This document shows, piece by piece, positions 59,157 to 64,000 of a DNA stretch of 64,000 bases; within the stretch, counting starts at the first letter, position 1; every line of letters begins with the position of its first letter. A program made the translations under genes and the position numbers. Where the stretch lies: contig CM037861.1 in assembly GCA_021292105.1 (NCBI GenBank), positions 52,540,920 to 52,604,919 on the forward strand, in the 5' to 3' direction. The DNA is from Anadara kagoshimensis (Eukaryota; Mollusca; Bivalvia; Arcoida; Arcidae). The notes below the pieces were generated by a model. It saw nothing but the letters and a program-made list of their open reading frames with translations. It had not been told where the DNA came from and searched no databases.

Positions 59157-62100
59157 GGCTCCGGAAACTTCCGGTCGTTGTCGGCACAGGACTGTCTGTG
59201 CGTGCATGTTGTGGAATATGTTTGTCAATCAAACCTATGTACCACAGTGTTTATTGCATGTGTATTAGGTGAAATCTAAGACGATGACTTTTACTGCTTT
59301 TCTAATCTACCGCAATATGCTGTTATTATCAATATGCGTTACAGCCCACAATGCTTGATACTGCACGTCCGCCATATTGTTTACTGACAATCGTGAATTT
59401 TCTTATACAGAAGATACACGAATAATAATAGAATTATCGCAAGAGGCTCCAAATAGGAATTCAGGTGTCACGAATCATGATATAACGGGAAGGGCTTGAC
59501 GAGGTTCCAATAAATTTATGTGAAATAAAAGATATTAATGCCTAACTTTTATTAAAATAAATTTGATCGCGTTTCTGTATTTCTTAATAAAGAAACAGTT
59601 ACGAAGCACGTAGTAGGTAATTTTCAACACCCAGCGTGGAACCTCTTTGATAACAAACTCTCATCCTTGACCGACACTCGTTATGGCTTCCGTAATCAGC
59701 ACAGTTACATCGATGCACTTATTATTAAACAAACACACGTTTAAAGAGAGTTGTGACGATTCTTACTGGGAAACAAAAAAATATACACGCAACAACTTCA
59801 GTCCACAGGTATTTACTGATTAATAAACAATCACCTGATTATTAGATCTTAATTACTGTCATATATAGTTGACAGGTAAACACGTGGTAAGGACAATATA
59901 CTTAGTGAAATCAGGTAGAGTATTAAAGACCAATGTAGTTTACTTTTGTCGGACTGAAAACTGATTTGTCTGTGTAATATTCCTGTTGTAAAATGTCCGA
60001 CTGGTGATTTTTTACGTCGGTCAAAATATATTTTTGTCAGACATGTCCGGCAAATATGACCGTTTCCGGACCTCTATACATATATATATAATATATATAT
60101 ATATATATCTGCAGCACAAAATTACCTTGTGCTAGAGTTTCTATATCAAATTCTTTAACATCTTTGACTGGTTCTTCTTTCATATCCCCTTGTCCTGGTA
60201 GAGGTTTGTCCGTTAACTTGCGGTAACTTACAGCATCACGTGATACCACCTTCTGAACCAATTTTCTTACCTACAATGAAACAAAAAGTGTTAGAAGAAC
60301 TAAACAGAGCAGCTCACCATTATATAAAGTAGTACATGTAGATAAAAAACTTTACATTGCCACATTGGACATCAACACTAATAGCTGTGAACTTTACAAC
60401 CGATATATCATACATTTGTACATCGAAATGAAAAATGCAATTTATAATGAATTAGTTGGAATCCCAGACAAGATTGATTTAGACATATGGAAACATCCAC
60501 TTTTAGAATAGTGAAGAAAACCACCAATCTGCCACAAATAAACGGGCAGATTTTTTAATTCTAGAATGTGTTGGAGTCAGATTTGGAAGGTGGCACAAAC
60601 ACTGGAAATTGATCCGTCACATCAGACAACTCAGTCTGTAAACTAAGGAGCAACCCCTTATATTATTAATACCAAAGTTGTTTTCAGTTGCAGACTATGG
60701 TTTGTGCTTACCTGTGCTCTAGACAGCTGTAGACCTATAGACAGTGCTTACCTGTGCTCTAGACAGCTGTAGACCTATAGACAGTGCTTACCTGTGCTCT
60801 AGACAGCTGTAGACCTATAGACAGTGCTTACCTGTGCTCTGGACAGCTGTAGACCTATAGACAGTGCTTACCTGTGCTCTAGACAGCTGTAGACCTATAG
60901 ACAGTGCTTACCTGTGCTCTAGACAGCTGTAGACCTATAGACAGTGCTTACCTGTGCTCTAGACAGCTGTAGACCTATAAACAGTGCTTACCTGTGCTCT
61001 AGACAGCTGTAGACCTATAGACAGTGCTTACCTGTGCTCTGGACAGCTGTAGACCTATAGACAGTGCTTACCTGTGCTCTAGACAGCTGTAGACCTATAG
61101 ACAGTGCTTACCTGTGCTCTAGACAGCTGTAGACCTATAGACAGTGCTTACCTGTGCTCTAGACAGCTGTAGACCTATAGACCGTGCTTACCTGTGCTCT
61201 ACACAGCTGTAGACCTATAGACAGTGCTTACCTGTGCTCTAGACAGCTGTAGACCTATAGACAGTGCTTACCTGTGCTCTAGACAGCTGTAGACCTATAG
61301 ACAGTGCTTACCTGTGCTCTAGACAGCTGTAGACCTATAGATTTTACTAACCTGTGCTCTAGACAGCTGTATACCTATAGACAGTGCTTACCTGTGCTCT
61401 AGACAGCTGTAGACCTATAGACAGTGCTTACCTGTGCTCTGGACAGCTGTAGACCTATAGACAGTGCTTACCTGTGCTCTAGACAGCTGTAGACCTATAG
61501 ACAGTGCTTACCTGTGCTCTGGACAGCTGTAGACCTATAGACAGTGCTTACCTGTGCTCTGGACAGCTGTAGACCTATAGATTTTACTAACCTGTGCTCT
61601 AGACAGCTGTAGACCTATAGACAGTGCTTACCTGTGCTCTAGACAGCTGTAGACCTATAGACAGTGCTTACCTGTGCTCTGGACAGCTGTAGACCTATAG
61701 ACAGTGCTTACCTGTGCTCTGGACAGCTGTAGACCTATAGATTTTACTAACCTGTGCTCTGGACAGCTGTAGACCTATAGATTTTACTCACCTGTGCTCT
61801 AGACAGCTGTAGACCCATAGACAGTGCTTACCTGTGCTCTAGACAGCTGTAGACCTATAGACAGTGCTTACCTGTGCTCTGGACAGCTGTAGACCTATAG
61901 ACCGTGCTTACCTGTGCTCTACACAGCTGTAGACCTATAGATTTTACTAACCTGTGCTCTGGACAGCTGTAGACCTATAGATTTTACTCACCTGTGCTCT
62001 GGACAGCTGTAGACCTATAGATTTTACTAACCTGTGCTCTGGACAGCTGTAGACCTATAGATTTTACTAACCTGTGCTCTAGACAGCTGTAGAACTATAG

Positions 62101-64000
62101 ACAGTGCTTACCTGTGCTCTGGACAGCTGTAGACCTATAGACAGTGCTTACCTGTGCTCTGGACAGCTGTAGACCTATAGATTTTACTCACCTGTGCTCT
62201 AGACAGCTGTAGACCTATAGACAGTGCTTACCTGTGCTCTAGACAGCTGTAGACCTATAGATTTTACTAACCTGTGATCTGGACAGCTGTAGACCTATAG
62301 ACAGTGCTTACCTGTGCTCTAGACAGCTGTAGACCTATAGACAGTGCTTACCTGTGCTCTAGACAGCTGTAGACCTATAGACAGTGCTTACCTGTGCTCT
62401 AGACAGCTGTAGACCTATAGACAGTGCTTACCTGTGCTCTAGACAGCTGTAGACCTATAGACAGTGCTTACCTGTGCTCTAGACAGCTGTAGACCTATAG
62501 ACAGTGCTTACCTGTGCTCTAGACAGCTGTAGACCTATAGATTTTACTAACCTGTGCTCTGGACAGCTGTAGACCTATAGATTTTACTAACCTGTGCTCT
62601 GGACAGCTGTAGACCTATAGATTTTACTCACCTGTGCTCTAGACAGCTGTAGACCTATAGACAGTGCTTACCTGTGCTCTAGACAGCTGTAGACCTATAG
62701 ACAGTGCTTACCTGTGCTCTAGACAGCTGTAGACCTATAGACAGTGCTTACCTGTGCTCTAGACAGCTGTAGACCTATAGACAGTGCTTACCTGTGCTCT
62801 AGACAGCTGTAGACCTATAGACAGTGCTTACCTGTGCTCTAGACAGCTGTAGACCTATAGACAGTGCTTACCTGTGCTCTAGACAGCTGTAGACCTATAG
62901 ACTGTGCTTACCTGTGCTCTAGACAGCTGTAGACCTATAGACAGTGCTTACCTGTGCTCTAGACAGCTGTAGACCTATAGACAGTGCTTACCTGTGCTCT
63001 AGACAGCTGTAGATCTATAGACAGTGCTTACCTGTGCTCTGGACAGCTGTAGACCTATAGATTTTACTAACCTGTGCTCTGGACAGCTGTAGACCTATAG
63101 ATTTTACTCACCTGTGCTCGAGACAGCTGTAGACCTATAGATTTTACTCACCTGTGATCTGGACAGCTGTAGACCTATAGATTTTACTCACCTGTGCTCG
63201 AGACAGCTGTAGACCAATAGTATGTATGATTTCCTCTACATCTTTGTCTAACATATATCCAGTATGATTCTGATCAAAGTATGTAAAAGCCATCAACAAT
63301 GCTGGTTCTATTGTTGTGTATTTCTTCTTTTCTTTTTTCTTGTCTTTATCTTTTTTAGCTAAAATAATTATTATATTGAGTTTACATACATACATGTAGT
63401 CATATGGTTATACTGATCATAATGCTTATCACATATACTTTTATAATTTTTATATAGCATATGATATAAGACCTACATGAATGCCATCCATAACTGTTTT
63501 TTGGTTTTTTTTTTACATTTGGGTGTTTTTACACTTCTCTATATCAGCAAGACAGGCATTTAAATATAAAGTTATTCAGGGTCAAGGTTATCAAACCAAA
63601 TATGAAAGGGTGCCAAATATGAATCTTCAAGCTAATGTAAATAAAACTCATGACAAAAATAGTCAAAGCAATATGCCTCTAAATCATACAATTTACATCT
63701 ACTGTGAAAACTGACACCATAGCTCATACTTGTTCATCTCTTATAAAACAAACCTTAACCTATCACACAACATATAACATTTGATAATCATGCTGAGGGA
63801 ATGACATAAGCTGGTGTGCACTTTTGTATTGGCCAGCTATAGCATACAGTTATTTACTAGAAAAATGACATATCTTATCAATATTTTACCTTTTTCATCA
63901 TCATCTTCAGCTTCTTCTTCCTCTTCTTTTATTTCTTCTTTTTTCTCTCCTTCAGTTTTCTTTTCATCATCCTTTTCTTTCTTAATTTTTGTATCCTTAA
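57316..64000 (-). CDS. CCAR1: CCAR1-like (cell division cycle and apoptosis regulator) gene, 3' part
   Basis: Five minus-strand exons (63890-64000, 63192-63358, 60126-60270, 58350-58583, 57316-57587) join in frame to give the C-terminal ~308 residues. The order is: a Lys/Glu-rich acidic stretch; the EF-hand-like region (ALLMAFTYFDQNHTGY, IGLQLSRAQ); the segment joining across the intron to VRKLVQKVV and YRKLTDKP; a linker; a region beginning MLDIESVMQRM; and a coiled coil ending NGAS. These match the end of CCAR1, including LSRAQV, FYRKLTD and the C-terminal NGAS. CCAR1 is a nuclear co-activator of nuclear-receptor and p53 transcription that also takes part in apoptosis signalling and splicing. 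The N-terminal S1-like, SAP and inactive Nudix regions lie beyond the window's right edge. CCAR2 is the alternative, but the C-terminus favours CCAR1. Confidence 0.9.
58107..58316. mobile_element. MITE in the last CCAR1 intron
   Basis: A 16-base perfect terminal inverted repeat, ACTGTGAAATCATTAA at the left and its reverse complement at 58301-58316, encloses about 210 noncoding bases. The right end lies only about 33 bases from the donor of the neighbouring exon. Confidence 0.75.
58350..58583 (-). CDS. CCAR1: CCAR1-like gene, penultimate exon
   Basis: 234 bases, phase 1 in and out (acceptor TTGTTCAG, donor AAAG|GTACAA). A polar Lys/Ser/Thr-rich linker (LELTQKRV..KGKSTQKK) precedes VNYKGSMLDIESVMQRMEK. 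This corresponds to the YNGAMVDVGSLLQKLEK region of vertebrate CCAR1 and starts the C-terminal coiled coil. Confidence 0.86.
59126..59153. repeat. (TA)n microsatellite, left side of intronic TIR element
   Basis: About 14 TA units ending at the CAGGGCTCCGG end of the element; a matching run follows at about 60078-60110. Confidence 0.9.
59154..60075. mobile_element. TIR-type DNA element (~0.92 kb) inserted into a (TA)n run in a CCAR1 intron
   Basis: The left end CAGGGCTCCGGAAAC and the right end GTTTCCGGACCTCT are inverted copies. Sub-terminal CCGG-rich motifs recur near the right end. (TA)n lies on both sides (59126-59153 and about 60078-60110), as if the element split one microsatellite. There is no coding capacity, so it is a non-autonomous element. 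The superfamily is not assigned. Confidence 0.6.
60126..60270 (-). CDS. CCAR1: CCAR1-like gene, YRKLTD exon
   Basis: 145 bases, phase 0 in and phase 1 out. The acceptor is CATTGTAG and the donor CAAG|GTAAT. It encodes VRKLVQKVVSRDAVSYRKLTD followed by a charged linker, ending at LAQG across the splice. The YRKLTD block is a strong CCAR1 signature. Confidence 0.88.
60703..63220 (-). repeat. 40-bp minisatellite (63 units) made of the CCAR1 exon end plus 5' splice site
   Basis: The array has 63 units of exactly 40 bases with no length changes: repeat phase is unchanged from first to last line. On the minus strand each unit reads GGTCTACAGCTGTC, AGAGCACAG, then a donor, then the spacer that ends CTATA. 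The first 24 bases equal the last eight codons (GLQLSRAQ) of the adjacent exon. Three donor types alternate: GTAAGCACTGT (majority), GTTAGTAAAAT and GTGAGTAAAAT (the last two together 17 units). The AAAAT types cluster at the exon-proximal end but also recur in the interior. Use of any donor beyond the first would add 40 bases per unit, shift frame and meet stops. Confidence 0.95.
63192..63358 (-). CDS. CCAR1: CCAR1-like gene, EF-hand-like exon; its end seeds the minisatellite
   Basis: A 167-base exon with acceptor TTTTAG, phase 1 in and phase 0 out. It encodes AKKDKDKK, then ALLMAFTYFDQNHTGY, then HTIGLQLSRAQ, and ends CAG|GTGAGT. Its last 24 bases and donor recur 63 times downstream in the intron. 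I place the true exon end at the first donor because AQ joins directly to VRKLVQKVV of the next exon, as in other CCAR1 proteins. Confidence 0.88.
63890..64000 (-). CDS. CCAR1: CCAR1-like gene, exon with acidic/Lys-rich stretch (cut by window end)
   Basis: Encodes 36 codons rich in Lys, Glu and Asp, ending AEDDDEK, with donor AAAG|GTAAAA (phase 1). The low-complexity charged run corresponds to the segment between the SAP region and the EF-hand-like region in CCAR1. The exon continues beyond base 64000. Confidence 0.85.

Noticed and set aside
60703..63220. CRISPR-like regular array
   Set aside because: There are no unique spacers; units are contiguous 40-base tandem copies in a eukaryotic intron.

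Overview
The window is animal genomic DNA, AT-rich and repeat-dense, with short exons bounded by GT/AG splice sites and large introns. I infer a lophotrochozoan, most likely a bivalve mollusc. The reasons are the tRNA-headed SINE ending in a GGGACGTTAAAC-type tail, the many MITE families, the hammerhead-ribozyme repeats and the repeat-rich introns. The species cannot be read from the sequence itself. Only three host genes can be supported.

Layout. (1) About 1-18 kb is gene-poor and holds copies of several dispersed repeat families. Family A is an approximately 500-bp noncoding element with about 20 full or partial copies over the first 49 kb. Family B is an approximately 220-bp element carrying a type I hammerhead ribozyme motif. 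(2) At 18.07-18.26 kb on the minus strand lies the first coding exon of a TARP/CACNG (claudin-superfamily) gene; its other exons were not found. (3) About 19-36 kb is repeats: nested TIR elements (21.8-22.8 kb), a 130-bp tandem expansion of family A (24.0-24.9 kb), SINEs, a degenerate LINE end, and a decayed transposon-type gene with an XPG/FEN-like signature (26.7-27.7 kb, minus). (4) 35.95-40.5 kb is a 4.5-kb satellite-like array whose founder motif matches the 3' tail of the local SINE family. (5) 44.5-50.3 kb (plus) is a complete four-exon TARP/claudin-like gene encoding 227 residues, with a SINE, a MITE and a minisatellite in intron 1. (6) 57.3-64.0 kb (minus) is the 3' part of a CCAR1-like gene (five exons). 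One of its introns holds 63 tandem copies of a 40-bp unit that duplicates the exon end plus its 5' splice site.

How the genes relate. The two TARP-like genes lie about 26 kb apart in divergent orientation and share the TDYW and G(L/M)WRKC signatures, so they look like a small paralogous cluster. CACNG genes also occur in clusters in vertebrates. TARP-type proteins are membrane proteins; CCAR1 is a nuclear transcription and apoptosis co-regulator. I see no functional link between CCAR1 and the TARP genes beyond proximity.

The most interesting signals are the splice-donor minisatellite in the CCAR1-like gene, the family of hammerhead-bearing repeats (one copy with an intact core), and the SINE-tail-derived satellite. 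Most long open frames in the window come from tandem repeats and are not genes. Boundaries of dispersed repeats are approximate unless stated otherwise.
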